Assembly (NCBI GenBank): GCA_021777055.1
Contig: JAIQZO010000063.1
Coordinates: 1 to 64,000 of the forward strand
Source of the DNA: Candidatus Anammoxibacter sp.
GTDB taxonomy: Bacteria > Planctomycetota > Brocadiia > Brocadiales > Anammoxibacteraceae
Reading direction: 5' to 3'
DNA: 64,000 bases
Shown: piece by piece, positions 30,701-36,567 of the stretch
How the letters are laid out: the number at the start of each line of letters is the position of its first letter
Position numbering within the stretch: the stretch's first letter is position 1
Notes under the pieces: model-generated
What the model was told of the DNA's origin: nothing
What the model saw: the letters and a program-made list of their open reading frames with translations, nothing else
Databases searched by the model: none
Translations under genes and position numbers: made by a program

Positions 30701-31643
30701 ACATCACCACTGCTTCTTTAACGACATCGTGTTGGCTCAAGGTGACTTCAATTTCTTCTGGCTCAATGCGTATGCCTCTGATTTTAATTTGATTATCAAG
30801 GCGGCCCAAGATTTCCAGAGAACCGTCCGGACAATAACGCCCACGATCTCCAGTGTAATAAAGTTGATCATATTCATCTTCGCAGAAGGGATTTTTAACA
30901 AATCGTTGCAGGTTTTCATCAGAGGCATTGATATAACCTAAACTCCGGAAAGGGGTTCGCAAAACAATTTCGCCAGGCTCGCTGATACCGCAAAGTTGCT
31001 GATTTTCGGTTAACACTAGCGCTTGACTGTTAGGCATAGATGAACCTAACGGTTGTACACCTGGACTAATTTCAGCAGGAACGCGGTAATAACACTTCAC
31101 CAGCGTAGTCTCGGTAGAACCGTAGAGATTAACCAGTTCACCTGCTTCAGGGAAAGCGTCACGCCATTGACGTACTAATTTGTCTTTGAGAGGTTCTCCG
31201 GCAATGAATATCCATTTTAAAGTACGAAGGGTTACACCAACGGGGACGTGAACTAACCAGGATTGTAACAGAGAAGGTACCGTATGGATGAGGGAAACCT
31301 GTTCTTGTTCCAACCAGGGCAAAATACTCTCAGAGCTAAGATCAAGCCATTCCTCCGGCAAACAAAGGGTTGCACCACTGGTCAAAGGTAGAAAAATATC
31401 CCTGAGTACTGCATCAAATGATAACCCTATTAATTGAGCAACGCGATCAGACACCCCCACCTTAAAGGTTTGCCGTTGCCAATTAAGAAAGTGTGATAGA
31501 CCATTATGCCACCCCAAAACACCCTTAGGAATCCCGGTAGTACCAGATGTAAAAAAAAATATATGCTGCATCTTCTGGGGTGAGTTTTGGCAAAGATATA
31601 TTACCTTGAGCCAATTCAAAGGGGTATCCTGTGGTCGGGCCAA
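15723..31643 (-). CDS. NRPS, C-terminal part: A2(end)-PCP2-C3-A3-PCP3-C4-A4-PCP4-C5-A5-PCP5-ST-C6-A6-PCP6-TE
   Basis: This 5306-residue frame continues the NRPS encoded by the overlapping upstream frame. Its first 30 or so residues are probably not translated, because real homology starts at FFTSGTTG. Approximate residues are: rest of A2 to 395, PCP2 421, C3 484-900, A3 943-1440, PCP3 1484, C4 1548-1960, A4 2004-2500, PCP4 2538, C5 2604-3020, A5 3063-3560, PCP5 3600, sulfotransferase 3690-3985, C6 4008-4430, A6 4468-4950, PCP6 4993, thioesterase 5041-5300. The C domains carry HHIISDGWS or close variants. Specificity codes read by eye: A2 DARHFALLVK (unassigned), A3 DFWNIGMVHK (Thr), A4 DVAQIGAVCK (unassigned), A5 DVWHISLVDK (Ser), A6 DAWTVAAVCK (Phe). 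The TE has GWSFGG, LLDAPAP and a terminal GSHQNMM. There is no epimerase. The sulfotransferase has the PAPS loop APPRSGTTLLR and the motif HLVRHPCGMIHSF. Confidence 0.93.
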   Translation of the reverse strand: MARPQDTPLNWLKVIYLCQNSPQKMQHIFFFTSGTTGIPKGVLGWHNGLSHFLNWQRQTFKVGVSDRVAQLIGLSFDAVLRDIFLPLTSGATLCLPEEWLDLSSESILPWLEQEQVSLIHTVPSLLQSWLVHVPVGVTLRTLKWIFIAGEPLKDKLVRQWRDAFPEAGELVNLYGSTETTLVKCYYRVPAEISPGVQPLGSSMPNSQALVLTENQQLCGISEPGEIVLRTPFRSLGYINASDENLQRFVKNPFCEDEYDQLYYTGDRGRYCPDGSLEILGRLDNQIKIRGIRIEPEEIEVTLSQHDVVKEAVVMSYKQEDNSFLSAYVTLAMPINDVANILRTWLKGRLPEYMIPTSFTVLEKLPLTPNGKIDSKALSSPDLSIQKEQQTPWNETEQLLCHLWSKVLGIEVVSVNSHFFEVGGHSLLATQLVSRIRESFGIEMPLRVVFEQALLKDQAKWLDKQQRGSELPPIVPLAEGESLVLSFSQQRLWFLTQLEGQTATYNISAAMHIEGELNEVALQLSLTALIQRHDSLRFCFPVVDGEATVQLNDVYDPLSITDLSELSENEHQAQVTKWISDHPETLFDLSTGHLLNLRLLKLNKQKQILLFNMHHIISDGWSIGVLIREWSHLYCAHAQNQEPKLPELTIQYTDYAAWQRDWLQGKILEQQLGYWMEKLTGIPALLELPTDYPRPAVMRYMGKHMQNTISWELTQGIRQISRQHDVTHFMTLLSAFKVLLYRYSGQTDLAIGSPIANRSQHQTEDLIGFFVNTLVLRTHINGEQTFIELLKQVRQTSLEAYSHQDIPFEYLVEHINPSRSLSHSPLFQVMFVLQNTPQEKLDFGDLKLSILEPENITAKFDLTLKVTEHEDQFICNWEYNTDLFLPDTVMRMTEHFQVLLEGIINNPEQTLFQLPLLTETEQVQLLEWNQAETKYHEDQTILDLFEEQVTKTPDNIAVVFEDQQLSYQELNRSANHLANYLLSLKDDADNRLLITDNCLVGICVERSLEMVIGLLGILKTGSAYVPLDPDYPVSRLQFMLEDSDVNVMLSQSYLLERLPVLVVKVICLDSEWEQIAGYSFENPIQHSDSQDLAYVIYTSGSTGKPKGCQVTHSNVTRLFTTTESLYNFNNQDVWTLFHSYAFDFSVWEIWGALLYGGKLVIVSYLTSRTPLKFYQLLIDQSVTILNQTPSAFKQLINVDNYPNELSLRLVISGGEALDFRMLQSWFVRHGDKRPKLVNMYGITETTVHVTHFSITKEQDNLNCLVGSPLPDLQVWLFDAHRQLVPIGVPGEMYVGGAGVTCGYLNHPELTAEKFVEIKIFGKRQRVYKTGDRARWLPDGNLEYLGRLDNQVKLRGFRIELSEIEVTLRQHESVKEAVVVLYNQEENLGLAAYITLNIQIDTVSRVLRSWLNISLPGYMIPASFTVLDELPLTPNGKIDRKALPVPDLSIHAEQQTPWTETEHLLCNLWSQVLGIEVTCIRSHFFEVGGHSLLATRLVSRIRESFDIEMPLREVFEHAHLKDQAKWLDKQQRGQELPPITPLAEEESLVLSFAQQRLWFLAQLEGQSATYNIPAALYIEGGLNEKALQRSLTTLIRRHDSLRLSFPLVDGKTTVQLNDIYNPLSVTDLSDLSESEQQSQVRKFIDDHSRTLFDLSTGPLLNLHLLKLGKQEEILLFNMHHIISDGWSIGVLIRDWSQLYSAYAKDQEPQLPELQIQYTDYAAWQRNWLRGETLDHQLGYWTKKLTGMPELLELPTDYSRPAVMSYQGKHLKCTLSDELTQGIKQLSLQHGTTVFMALLATFKVLLYRYSGQTDLAIGSSIANRTQPQTEDLIGFFVNTLVLRTNIKGDHSFLELLKQVRQTSFEAYSHQDIPFEYLVEQINPSRSMSHSPLFQVMFVLQNAPEEALELSGLKTSVMVPENTTAKFDLTLSVAERGDLFVCDWEYCTDLFRSDTVKRMTEHFRILLEGIINIPEQALSQLPLLTETEQLQLQNCNKTETNYSKDLTIVDLFEAQVKKTPDNIALVFENQQLSYRELNEKSNQVANYLISLKTDADNYTQVTYNSLVGICVERSLEMVIGLLGVLKAGGAYVPLDPDYPLSRLQFMLEDSNVDVLLSQSHLIERLPLSKSKVVCLDSQWQQFEACSGENPVRQSRPEKLAYVIYTSGSTGKPKGVMVEHLGLANLIHAQVQQFDIQSGSQILQFVSLSFDVATADIAMTLSQGATMYLLPKEFLVLGENLLSYLGLRKITHIQIPVSVLATLVPKKLPDLKVIIVGGDVCSSELVAKWSCGRKFINAYGPTESTVCATLSDCKDDGNLPSIGKPIANTKIYILDTNHNPTPPGIPGELCIAGIGLARGYLDRPELTAEKFIEIEIFDKRQRIYRTGDLARWLPDGNLEFLGRLDNQVKLRGVRIELGEIESILRKYESVKDTVVALYKEKDNPVLVAYVTLAMPIDNVSKVLRTWLKIHLPEYMLPASFTVLEKLPLTSNGKIDRKALPMPDLSIKSKQHSPLSETENLLCNLWSDILGVEVTSISSHFFEAGGHSLLATLLVSRIRKCFGVEMPLRVVFERSILWEQAEWIDTQQRGSELPPIKPLGDGESLVWSFAQQRLWFLTQLEGQSATYNMPSALHIEGKLNETALQDALTALIQRHDSLRLCFPLVEGEATVQLTAVYNPLCITDLSELSENEQQGQVRKWIANHSQTLFDLSTGPLLSLRLLKLGKQEQILLFNIHHIISDGWSMSVLIREWCQLYNDYIQNQQPQLSDLPIQYTDYAVWQRNWLEGEILEKQLDYWIKKLVGAPEMLEFPTDYPRPPVMRHQGKQIQSILDQELTQGIKQLSQQYSVTVFMTLLAAFKVLLFRYSGQTDIVVGSPIANRTHHQTEDLIGLFLNTLVLRSQIKGEQKFSELLKELRQTAIEAYSHQDIPFEYLIEQLNPSRSLSHSPLFQVMFVLQNAPEEAPELIGLKTSFLEPENTTVKFDLTLSITEHLGNVFLCDWKYNTDLFRPDTISRMTEHFKLLLKGILNNPEELISHLPLLTLAERQQLVTWNQTETDYPKDKTIVDLFEAQVEKTPDNIAIVFENQQLSYRELNWNANQLAHYLLSLKTDTNNDYRITNNCLVGVCMERSLEMVIGLLGILKAGGAYVPFDPDYPYERLRFMLEDSAVKVLLSQSHLLGRLPVSTAKVLCLDKEWEPIATGSGENTVRQSGPENLAYMIYTSGSTGVPKGAMNLHRGICNRLLWMQDAYQLTVADNVLQKTPFSFDVSVWEFFWPLLVGARLTIAKPGGHKEGDYLIKLIQDEQITTLHFVPSMLQVFLQEITLENCYSLKRVICSGEALPVELESRFFTRLPAVELNNLYGPTEAAVDVTYWACQKGNSLNILPIGRPIANTQIYILDVNHNPTPPGIPGELCIAGRGLARGYLNRVELTGEKFIEVMIFDKRQRIYKTGDMARWLPDGNLEFLGRLDNQVKLRGFRIELSEIEVTLSRHEAVKEAVVTLHNKEENASLAAYVTLAIPVDDVVVVLRTWLKARLPEYMLPASFTVLDKIPLAPNGKIDRKALPEPDTIRTGFIAPQTLVEQLIAGIWENLLGIDRIGIYDDFFSIGGNSLNGIRFINELNKKTGEIFHIYSLFEAPTIAKFVDFVKMHYPKLMAKMDDSYSLPEMERHGCLEKVNEVKLAQFQKLLPEHHFNNKINSDRNPPVVFIFAPPRSGTTLLRVILGGHPRLFAPPEMELLGFNTLKERFTRCMERDSFWLQGTIRALMEIKNCDVEQAKDLMTAYERKNLDIKQFYMVLQTSIGEKLLVDKTPFYALDINILKQAEKYFDNALYIHLVRHPCGMIHSFENTRLEQIISSHPYAFPLDLFSNSNSSTELAELLWFQCHKNILRFLETIPTSRQHRLKFEDLVNHPLSSVGKLCEFLELPSHPDMLLPYHDKKQRMTDGLYAEGNMLGDVKFHTYQQIDAKVAKKWKKAYIEDILGDMTWVLAEQLGYQRELGQRNIPRIPANKPLTISFAQQRLWILAQLEGQSATYNMPAVLHLGGKLNETTLQRSLTALIQRHNSLRLSFPEVNGEATVELNDVYNPLSVTDLSDLSENEQKSYVIKAIADHSQTQFDLSTGPLLSLHLLKLGKQNQILLFNIHHIISDGWSIGVMVREWCQLYSAYAQKQEPKLPELTIQYTDYAAWQRNWLQGEILEAQLGYWVEKLTGMPELLELPTDYPRPAVMRYKGKHLKSTLSLKLTHGIKQLSRQHGVTDFMTLLASFKVLLSRYSGQKDIAIGSPTANRTQHQTENLIGFFVNTLVLRTQINGEQTFTELLKQVRKTSLEAYSHQDIPFEYLVEQINPSRSLSHSPLFQVMFVLQNTSKEVPELTGLEMSMVEPENTTAKFDLTLIVAEHDGLFVCDWEYCTDLFRPDTVTRATEHFRVLLEGIINNPNQTISQLPLLTETEQDQLLVWNQTETPYPRKLTIVDLFEAQVEKTPDKIAVVFENQQLSYRELNEKSNQLANYLLSLKTDTNNCLVGICVERSLEMVIGLVGILKAGSAYVPLDPDYPLLRLQFMLEDSSVPVLLSQKHLLERLPASTANVVCLDSGWEEIANYSAENPVRRSRAENLAYVIYTSGSTGVPKGVMVTHKGFYNLSIFQKKLFDVKTESHIMQFASLSFDATCWELAMTIPHCAELHLSTADKLIPSKTLITLLKERRISHITLPPSALTVLPQESLPHLQFLVVAGETCSSELVAKWSGGQKFMNAYGPTESTVCATITKCQADSDLPSIGKPIANTQIYILDENNNPTPLGIPGELCIASRGLALGYLNRPQLTAEKFIEIEIFDKRQRIYKTGDLARWLPDGNLEFLGRMDTQVKLRGYRIELSEIEVTLIQHEAVKEAVVVIYNKGDNPSMPAYVTLAMPVEEIAGQLRTWLKTRLPEYMLPSSFTVLDKLPLTPNGKIDRKALPAPDTISTNKSYQPPRDTVELQLVQIWENVLDLRQISISDNFFDLGGHSLLAVRLMSQIEQQFKKQLPLTILFQNTTVEQLATVLRQQTKALPWSSLVAIQPKGERPPLFCVHPAGGNVLCYFELAQHLGKEQPFYGIQSFGLEYGQAPYTQVIDMAKFYLKEVQTHQPHGPYQLAGWSFGGLVAFEMARQLQTEDKDVSLVALLDAPAPSFTQEDQCSEDDAQLLVNLFAGEDIILSLEHLRQLTSDKQLHYVIEQGKKVDLFPPDVDIMQAQRLMQVYKTNVSTAKRYAPNFYSGKIILFQATERDEDISLEPDLGWRGYATEGVEIIQVPGSHQNMMRSPQIKILAEQLKIYLRDSK
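18109..18115 (-). repeat. Single-unit heptad in A6 (unexpanded reference state)
   Basis: Adenylation domain 6 has one CAAATAA unit at the position where the other expanded adenylation domains have four units. The loop here is seven residues shorter than in those domains, close to the ordinary family length. It serves as the internal control for the in-frame expansion. Confidence 0.6.
22303..22330 (-). repeat. In-frame heptad repeat tract in A5
   Basis: Four contiguous seven-base units on the coding strand follow the pattern CTAATAA. Units 1 and 4 are CTAATAA, unit 3 is CGGATAA and unit 2 is divergent. They encode the loop before LVGVCMERS, between adenylation core motifs A1 and A2. The tract is 21 bases longer than in A6. 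Confidence 0.8.
25465..25492 (-). repeat. In-frame heptad repeat tract in A4
   Basis: Four seven-base units on the coding strand read CTGATAA, a divergent unit, CAGGTAA and CTTATAA. They lie at the same loop position as the tracts in A1, A3 and A5. This is the most decayed of the NRPS tracts, but the heptad spacing is exact. Confidence 0.7.
28657..28684 (-). repeat. In-frame heptad repeat tract in A3
   Basis: Four contiguous seven-base units on the coding strand: units 1, 3 and 4 are identical CTGATAA and unit 2 is divergent. This is a permutation of the TAACTGA heptad. It encodes the extra loop residues just before NCLVGICVERS. Confidence 0.85.
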
Positions 31644-34600
31644 TGCTGATAAACGTAATTGACTGGCCTATTTTCACCATTTCATAAGGTTTTTCACAAA
31701 GGTATAAGAAGTATTTGGCTTCTGCTTCCTTGAGCATAAGCTGCCGTCGTTGGCTTGGTAAATTTTTATCCAAAGTTAATAGCACACCACCACCTAACCA
31801 CGTACCTATCATACTGGTAATCAACCCAAAACATCGAGGACCGGAGATAGCCACAACGTCTCCGCGTTGAATACCATGGTTCAGTAAAACTCGTGCAATC
31901 GCCAAGGCACAATCAGTCAATTCACGGTAACTCCAGGTGCGGTGGTTCTGAGATACCGCCTTATGCATAGGGGCACACTTGGCCCAAGAGAAAATTAGAC
32001 TAGGAACCGTGTCATATTGTGGTTTAGATAGAACCACATGAGGATCAGGCAGTAATGATTTCGAATCAGGAGTTACAAGAGAAAATCCACTAATTGGAGT
32101 ATCTATCCCCGTAACAATTTGCTCTAGCAAATAGAGATACTGATTTAAAAAAAACACGATACGTGATTCAGAAAACAATTCCCGTTGATACACTAGTTGC
32201 AGATTCAAGAGACCATTTCGCTCTTCTACGTATAGTGTCATTAAAAATTTGGCGTCTAAGGGCATATCAATAGCATTCAGAGAAAGTCCGGGGAATTCCA
32301 AAGCCGTCGAAGGTGTATTGATAAAATTAAATAGAATATCAAATATCGGGTGCTGGCTCAGATTACGTTCCGGCTGTAATTCTTCGACCAATCTCTCAAA
32401 TGGTATTTCTTGGTGAGCGTAAGCACCCAAAGTAACTTCTCGAATCCGTCGGAGCAATTCCCGAAAACTCGGATTGCCTGACAAATCAGTACGCAGTGCT
32501 AAGGTATTGAGAAATAAGCCAATTATTCCCTCTGTCTCGACACGGTTACGTAAAGCGATAGGGGTACCTATAATAATATCATCAATACCTGTGTGACGAT
32601 ACAGTAGCATTTTAAAGGCCGCTAACAATGTCATAAACAATGTCACATTGTTTTGCAAACTTAGTGTTTTGAGTGAATCAGTCAAATCAGATGACAATAC
32701 CAGAGTGTGTTGAGCACCTTGGCAATTCCGGACTGACGTTCTTGGATAGTCAGTGGGGAATGGTAACATGGGGATTGTACCACCAAGTTGCCGCTTCCAG
32801 TAAACCAGTTGTGCGTTCAATACATCCCTATTTAACCATTGCCTTTGCCAGTGTGCAAAATCCACATATTGAATCGGCAATGGAGGCAACGAAGGTGATC
32901 TCCCTTGTAAAAATGATTCGTAAAGCGTTCCCAATTCCCGAATTAATATCCCGATGGACCAACCATCACTGATTATGTGATGCATATTGAGTAGCAATAT
33001 CTGTTCATGTTGGTTAAGTTTAAGGAGGTGAACACGCAATAGAGGACCTGTGCTCAAGTCAAACGGTGTGTTAGTATTATTTGCAATCCATTCCATCACC
33101 TGAGCTTGTCGTTCTGTTTCCAATAATCCACTAAGATCAGTGAGGCTCAGTGGGTTGTACACCTCGTTGAGTTGTACAACCGCCTCTCCATCGACTACTG
33201 GGAAACTGGCACGTAAGCTATCATGTCGGCGAACTAACGCAGTTAATGCGTCTTGTAAGGCAGTTTCATCCAGTGGGCCAGCCAGATGCAATGCAGCTGG
33301 CATATTATAGGTAACGCTGTCTCCCTCCAATTGTGCTAGGAACCACAAGCGCTGTTGAGCAAAAGACAAGACCATATGGTCGCTTTTAGCCAAAGGAGTG
33401 ATCGGAGGTAATTCCAACCCACGTTGTTGTTTATTTAACCACTCGGCTTGATCCTTTAGAAAAGCATGGTCAAAAATCACACGTAACGGCATCTCAATTC
33501 CAAAGCTCTCACGGATACGGGAAGCTAATTGGGAGGCTAACAGAGAATGCCCCCCAATTTCAAAGAAATGGCTATTGATACTCGTGACTTCCATACCCAA
33601 CACTTGTGACCATAGGTTACATAATAAATGTTCTGTTTCTGTACGTGGAGATTGTTGTTCCTTATATGTAGAGAAATCAGGTGCTGGCAGCGCTTTGCGG
33701 TTAATCTTACCATTGGGTGTTAAGGGGAGTTTATCTAACACTGTAAAGCTGGTAGGTAACATATATTCAGGCAAACGAGCTTTGAGCCAGGTACGCAGAG
33801 TTCCAACCACTTCATCAATCTGCATGGCTAAAGTTATATACGCAACTATACTCGCATTGTCTTCTTGATTATAAAGCAATACGACAGCTTCTTTAACGGT
33901 TTCGTGTTCCATCAAAGAGAATTCAATTTCAGAAAGTTCAATGCGGAAACCTCGCAGTTTAACCTGATTGTCCAGACGTCCTAAAAATTCAAGGTTACCA
34001 TCGGGAAGCCAACGAGCTAAATCGCCAGTTTTGTAAAAACGTTGGCACTTACCGAATATTTCAATTTCTATAAACTTTTCTGCAGTAAGTTCAGAGAGGT
34101 TCAGGTAACCTCTGGATAATCCTCTACCTGTAATGCAAAGTTCACCGGGAAGACCCTGTGGTGTCAAATCATTGTTTGCATCTAAAATATAAATTTGTGT
34201 GTTGGCAATTGGTTGACCGACCAGTTCCGGTTTTTCAGGAGATTGGGTGACACCATGTATTGATGACCAAATAGTAGTTTCCGTCGGGCCGTAAACATTC
34301 CATAGTTGTTGGCTGTTTTTCAGGAGTGCATGCCCAAGTTGACGGGGCAACGCTTCTCCACCGCAGAGAATAGTCAGTGGTGTGAGTTGCGACCAACCAC
34401 TCTGAAGCAACAATTTCCAGGTAGAAGGTGTTGCCTGCATCACTGTGATGTGACCCTCAACAAGTTTTTGAACCAACATTTCACCATTATTAGCAGTCTC
34501 ACGACTTATAATAATTGTTTGACTACCAGCTATAAGCGGCAAATACAATTCCAGAGCTGCAATATCAAATGATAAAGTAGTAACTGCTAAAAGTTTATCT

Positions 34601-36567
34601 GTTGAAGTTAATACAATTCGCTGCTGCATGCAGAACAATAAATTAATGAGTGCGCTATGCTCAACCATCACCCCCTTTGGCGTCCCAGTTGAACCTGACG
34701 TATAAATTACATAAGACAAATCCTCTGGCCTACTTTGTCTCAACGGATTCTCGCCGGAATAATCCGCAATATTTTCCCACTCACTATCCAAACAAACCAC
34801 TTTCGCTTTTGATATTGGAAACCGTTCCATCAAATGACTCTGGCTTAACAATACTGGAACCTCCGAGTCTTCCAGCATGTACTGTAAACGTGGAAGCGGA
34901 TAACCAGGATCAAGAGGAACATAAGCGTATCCAGCTTTTAGGATACCCAACAAACCAATCACCATCTCTAAAGAACGCTCAACACAAATTCCCACTAAAC
35001 AGTTATCGGTTATCAGATGAGAGTTATCAGTATCAGTCTTTAAGCTGAGCAGATAATGAGATAGCTTATTAGCTTTCTCATTAAGTTCCTGATAACTTAG
35101 TTGTTGATCTTCAAAGACAACTGCTGTATTGCCAGGTGTTTTCTCTACCAGCGCCTCAAATAAATCAACAATTGTTAGATTTTTATGATAATCGGTTCCA
35201 GTCTTGTTCCAAACCTGCAATTGTTCCTGCTCGGTTTCAGTCAGCAGTGGTATTGAGCGAATTGATTCATCAACATGGTTTAACACATGCTCTAGAATCA
35301 GCATAAAACGTGCTTGGATGCGCTCAATCTCATCGACATCAAAATAGGCGAGGTTATAAACAAAATCTATATCCACATCTTCATTATCATTAAACTCACG
35401 AGCACTGATCATCAATGGCGTTTGTTCATAGCCATGTAATAAGGCCTTTGCTTTAATTGGATATGAATCAAAATACGCATCATAATCATGTTTTTCATAA
35501 GAGACAATGATGTCAAATAATTGTTTACGTCCAACCTGGTGTAATCCAATTTCACGATTTAACTCACTAATCGGTAACCGCTGGTACCGATAATTTTGTT
35601 TTAACTCCCTACTAATGCTTAGCAGCAAGCTTTCAAAACTTAAATCAGTTCCAAACGCAAACCGAGCCACGCTAACACCCACAAATAACCCCGCCGTTTT
35701 CTTAAAAGTCGCATTTGGTCTATTTAAAACGGGTAAGCCCACCACTAATTCCTCAGTTTGAGAAGTACGGGCCAAATAGACGTACAATGAACCTAGGATA
35801 AGATGAAAGGTCGAAACCTTACAACTTTCTGCCAACGCCTGTAAACGATTATAGAAAGGTCGCTCTAATGACATCACATGGCAACCACTGGGAGGTATTT
35901 GGTTTACAAATTGGTCTAAATAACGGGGAGCAAACAACGGTTCAGGTAAGATTTGATATTTTTCAATCCAATATTGACGATGTACTTCATAACGCTCTGA
36001 TTCAATGTAAGCCCGATCATTCTTGACAAATTCTATATATGAAGGTGCCTCACTCGCAACTTTTTGTCCCTTTAATAATTGAGTGTAAATTTCTGCTAAT
36101 GACTGAGTTATTAAAGAAGTACCCCAACCATCTATAATTAAATGATGATATTTCTTAAACCAAAGAAAACAATTCTCATCAATCTTTAATAAAGCAAAAT
36201 AAAATAACTGTTTTTCGTACAAATCAAAAGGCTGAGCAATTTGTTCTTGCATCCAGGAAAATGCCGATTGATGGGGGTGATTCTCCCCTGAAAAATCATA
36301 AAAAGGCACTGTTACCGGTAAATCTTCGAGAAAAGCCTGCATAGGCATTTCTTCATTACCTGGCACCAACTGGATCCGTAAGGTATCATGACGCTTCACT
36401 AACAAATTAACGGCTGATTCAAATAAGGCAGGATCAATAGGCCCATTAATTTGCATATAGCCCACTACATTGTACAGCGGAGTCTCTGGATGCAAGATCT
36501 GGTCAAACCAAATCTCACGTTGAGGGGAGGAGAGCGGATAATGCTTAATTTTTTGATTTGATTCCAT
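31525..36567 (-). CDS. NRPS, N-terminal part: C1-A1(Gly)-PCP1-C2-A2(start)
   Basis: This 1680-residue frame starts the six-module NRPS. Approximate residues are C1 1-440 (HHLIIDGWG near 190), A1 465-960, PCP1 near 1007 (IGGHSLLAS), C2 1066-1490 (HHIISDGWS), and the first part of A2 from 1526. A1 gives the code DILQLGVIWK, close to known glycine codes. The frame ends abnormally: after DAAYIFF it reads YIWYYRDS and stops, while the expected TSGTTG continues in the next frame. Removing one base from the nine-base homopolymer at 31551-31559 would join the two parts into one protein of about 6950 residues. A C domain at the very N-terminus fits a starter C that accepts an acyl chain, or a protein receiving a chain from upstream. 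No strong ribosome-binding site precedes the ATG. Confidence 0.92.
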   Translation of the reverse strand: MESNQKIKHYPLSSPQREIWFDQILHPETPLYNVVGYMQINGPIDPALFESAVNLLVKRHDTLRIQLVPGNEEMPMQAFLEDLPVTVPFYDFSGENHPHQSAFSWMQEQIAQPFDLYEKQLFYFALLKIDENCFLWFKKYHHLIIDGWGTSLITQSLAEIYTQLLKGQKVASEAPSYIEFVKNDRAYIESERYEVHRQYWIEKYQILPEPLFAPRYLDQFVNQIPPSGCHVMSLERPFYNRLQALAESCKVSTFHLILGSLYVYLARTSQTEELVVGLPVLNRPNATFKKTAGLFVGVSVARFAFGTDLSFESLLLSISRELKQNYRYQRLPISELNREIGLHQVGRKQLFDIIVSYEKHDYDAYFDSYPIKAKALLHGYEQTPLMISAREFNDNEDVDIDFVYNLAYFDVDEIERIQARFMLILEHVLNHVDESIRSIPLLTETEQEQLQVWNKTGTDYHKNLTIVDLFEALVEKTPGNTAVVFEDQQLSYQELNEKANKLSHYLLSLKTDTDNSHLITDNCLVGICVERSLEMVIGLLGILKAGYAYVPLDPGYPLPRLQYMLEDSEVPVLLSQSHLMERFPISKAKVVCLDSEWENIADYSGENPLRQSRPEDLSYVIYTSGSTGTPKGVMVEHSALINLLFCMQQRIVLTSTDKLLAVTTLSFDIAALELYLPLIAGSQTIIISRETANNGEMLVQKLVEGHITVMQATPSTWKLLLQSGWSQLTPLTILCGGEALPRQLGHALLKNSQQLWNVYGPTETTIWSSIHGVTQSPEKPELVGQPIANTQIYILDANNDLTPQGLPGELCITGRGLSRGYLNLSELTAEKFIEIEIFGKCQRFYKTGDLARWLPDGNLEFLGRLDNQVKLRGFRIELSEIEFSLMEHETVKEAVVLLYNQEDNASIVAYITLAMQIDEVVGTLRTWLKARLPEYMLPTSFTVLDKLPLTPNGKINRKALPAPDFSTYKEQQSPRTETEHLLCNLWSQVLGMEVTSINSHFFEIGGHSLLASQLASRIRESFGIEMPLRVIFDHAFLKDQAEWLNKQQRGLELPPITPLAKSDHMVLSFAQQRLWFLAQLEGDSVTYNMPAALHLAGPLDETALQDALTALVRRHDSLRASFPVVDGEAVVQLNEVYNPLSLTDLSGLLETERQAQVMEWIANNTNTPFDLSTGPLLRVHLLKLNQHEQILLLNMHHIISDGWSIGILIRELGTLYESFLQGRSPSLPPLPIQYVDFAHWQRQWLNRDVLNAQLVYWKRQLGGTIPMLPFPTDYPRTSVRNCQGAQHTLVLSSDLTDSLKTLSLQNNVTLFMTLLAAFKMLLYRHTGIDDIIIGTPIALRNRVETEGIIGLFLNTLALRTDLSGNPSFRELLRRIREVTLGAYAHQEIPFERLVEELQPERNLSQHPIFDILFNFINTPSTALEFPGLSLNAIDMPLDAKFLMTLYVEERNGLLNLQLVYQRELFSESRIVFFLNQYLYLLEQIVTGIDTPISGFSLVTPDSKSLLPDPHVVLSKPQYDTVPSLIFSWAKCAPMHKAVSQNHRTWSYRELTDCALAIARVLLNHGIQRGDVVAISGPRCFGLITSMIGTWLGGGVLLTLDKNLPSQRRQLMLKEAEAKYFLYLCEKPYEMVKIGQSITFISIGPTTGYPFELAQGNISLPKLTPEDAAYIFFYIWYYRDS
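31551..31559 (-). other. Homopolymer frameshift site splitting adenylation domain 2
   Basis: Nine consecutive A on the plus strand give nine T on the coding strand. With eight T the adenylation core motif would read AYIFFTSGTTG without a break. With nine, the upstream frame stops at 31525, and the downstream frame resumes the domain at this point. The two frames overlap by 119 bases. The cause could be a sequencing error, a real mutation, or transcriptional slippage. Confidence 0.9.
35003..35030 (-). repeat. In-frame heptad repeat tract in A1
   Basis: Four contiguous seven-base units on the coding strand: units 1 and 3 are CTGATAA, unit 4 is CCGATAA and unit 2 is divergent. The tract occupies the same loop as in the other adenylation domains, immediately before NCLVGICVERS. 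Confidence 0.85.

Noticed and set aside
31550..31643. ATG at 31643 as an independent start for a second NRPS protein
   Set aside because: The first residues of that frame have no homology to adenylation domains, and the conserved domain is interrupted exactly at the homopolymer. One split gene explains the data better.
18109..35030. CRISPR array or tRNA-like cause for the heptad tracts
   Set aside because: Units are seven bases without spacers, lie inside conserved coding domains, and no cas gene is present.
15723..36567. Epimerase domains in the central NRPS
   Set aside because: Each PCP is followed directly by a C domain with the HHIISDG motif (or by the sulfotransferase or thioesterase). 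The E-type signatures seen in the hybrid gene are absent here.
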